From Maribacter orientalis (GTDB lineage: Bacteria > Bacteroidota > Bacteroidia > Flavobacteriales > Flavobacteriaceae): DNA of 64,000 bases. Both the position numbers and the translations under genes were made by a program. Of the stretch, positions 63,338 through 64,000 are shown one piece after another. Below the pieces are notes generated by a model that saw nothing but the letters and a program-made list of their open reading frames with translations, was not told where the DNA came from and did no database searches. Location: NCBI RefSeq assembly GCF_900109345.1, contig NZ_FNZN01000012.1, positions 33,636-97,635 of the forward strand, given 5' to 3'. Numbering within the stretch: the first letter of the stretch is position 1; each line of letters opens with the position of its first letter.

Positions 63338-64000
63338 TTAACGTGACGCTATATACAACCACCCCTCTTGTTCTGGTTGTCCATCACCATCCAAATCTAT
63401 TCGATAGTAATAAGAGCCAGCATCAGGTAATTTAGCGCCTAAATCTTTATAACGCCCATCCCAATTGTTCTGGTAGTTTCTGGTAGCGAACACCTCTTTT
63501 CCCCAACTATTGTATACTTGTACTAAAGAGTTTGGATAATTCTCAATATTATAGATGATCCAAGTGTCATTAATTCCGTCGCCATTTGGCGTAAAAGTTT
63601 GAGCTACGTTCAATTGTGCGGTATCACACACATCCCCTAAACCATCTCTATCGCGATCTTCTTGTTCTGGATTGTAGGCTGTTGGACAATTATCTTCTGC
63701 ATCAGCAATACCATCATCATCCATATCCGAAATTCCATTATCATTTACATCATATGGGTTAAAATCATCGGCATTCAAAATACCATCACCATCAATATCG
63801 GCATCGGTATTATCACCGGTACCATCACCATCGGTATCGGTATTTTCTGTAGCATCTAACGGAAAGGCATCATCGGCATTCAGAACACCATCACCGTCAA
63901 TATCAGTATCCATATTATCTCCTGTACCATCACCATCGGTATCTGTAGCTTCTGTAGCATCCATCGGGAAGGCATCATCGGCATTCAGAACACCATCACC
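63338..64000 (-). CDS. T9SS type B sorting-domain protein with thrombospondin type 3 repeats, 5' part outside window
   Basis: The frame is open to the window edge; the visible 220 residues are the C-terminus. Acidic calcium-binding repeats (DTDGDGTGDN, DRDRDGLGDVCD) are of thrombospondin type 3 kind and are followed by a type B sorting domain (AQTFTPNGDGINDTWIIY through WLYIASR). The ATG at 63964 is only an internal Met of the repeat. It is exported by the type IX system to the surface; its gene directly precedes the PorP/SprF gene with 32 bases between, so they form a client-partner pair. Confidence 0.88.
   Translation of the reverse strand, partial: GDGVLNADDAFPMDATEATDTDGDGTGDNMDTDIDGDGVLNADDAFPLDATENTDTDGDGTGDNTDADIDGDGILNADDFNPYDVNDNGISDMDDDGIADAEDNCPTAYNPEQEDRDRDGLGDVCDTAQLNVAQTFTPNGDGINDTWIIYNIENYPNSLVQVYNSWGKEVFATRNYQNNWDGRYKDLGAKLPDAGSYYYRIDLDGDGQPEQEGWLYIASR
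63791..64000 (-). repeat. 105-bp tandem repeats encoding thrombospondin type 3 units
   Basis: Two near-identical 35-codon units (64000-63896 and 63895-63791), each beginning GDGVLNADDAFP, then a degenerate third unit from 63790. The repeat array continues beyond the window edge. Confidence 0.85.

Overview
The window is a low-GC (about one third G+C), AT-rich-spacer chromosome segment of a member of the Bacteroidota, almost certainly a marine-type Flavobacteriaceae (Maribacter/Zobellia-like by feel; the genus cannot be fixed from the sequence alone). Reasons: two SusC/SusD pairs, type IX secretion (T9SS) type B C-terminal domains, a PorP/SprF protein, Bacteroidetes-type LptD and TamB, surface-lipoprotein signals (Cys-Ser-Asp-Glu-Phe) on the SusD proteins, near absence of Shine-Dalgarno sequences, and several promoter boxes of the Bacteroidetes form TAnnTTTG. 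No rRNA, tRNA, CRISPR, insertion sequence, prophage or integrase was seen.

Layout. 1-6.8 kb (minus): an envelope operon running amidase, MCE/MlaD protein, a two-gene Fe-S redox pair, a conserved protein of unknown role, and a secreted NagZ-like GH3 enzyme cut by the window edge. 6.9-10.1 kb (plus): lptD and ridA. 10.1-17.7 kb (minus): a BadF-type amino-sugar kinase, gap and pfkA of glycolysis, and tamB. 17.7-22.5 kb (plus): tsaD, rsmE, a DUF4159 protein, an AI-2E family permease and a PG_1098-type methyltransferase. 22.9-40.7 kb (plus): a polysaccharide-utilisation-locus-like island made of susC-susD, two large calcium-binding propeller lipoproteins, then a second susC-susD, with no carbohydrate-active enzyme and no dedicated regulator. 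40.7-42.7 kb (minus): a membrane-anchored seven-haem cytochrome and an esterase lipoprotein. 42.8-51.4 kb (minus): a single 2861-residue T9SS adhesin-like protein with about 29 SprB-type repeats. 51.5-53.1 kb (plus): a PQQ sugar dehydrogenase lipoprotein and a small cytochrome c. 53.1-62.4 kb: a peptidoglycan amino-sugar recycling region (murQ and a DeoR regulator on minus; nagB-deacetylase fusion, GHL10/DigH-like lipoprotein, AmpG-like permease, cytosolic GH3/NagZ and anmK on plus). 62.4-64 kb (minus): PorP/SprF and the end of a thrombospondin-type-3-repeat T9SS type B protein cut by the window edge.

How it fits together. The recycling region plus the kinase, pfkA and gap at 10-13 kb give a near-complete route from cell-wall fragments to glycolysis: glycan cleavage (GHL10), import (AmpG-like), GlcNAc release (GH3), anhydroMurNAc phosphorylation (AnmK), lactyl ether cleavage (MurQ), then deamination to fructose-6-phosphate (NagB). 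No NagA is present here; the PIG-L/LmbE-type domain fused to NagB is a candidate for the deacetylation step. The divergent deoR-murQ/nagB spacer carries two TAnnTTTG boxes and a ladder of GCAAA-type repeats about one helical turn apart, a likely operator.

The most unusual item is the SusCD island: both central lipoproteins carry exactly seven calcium-loop motifs before and seven after an ASPIC/UnbV-like domain, which predicts paired seven-bladed propellers at the cell surface flanked by two TonB-dependent importers but no hydrolases.
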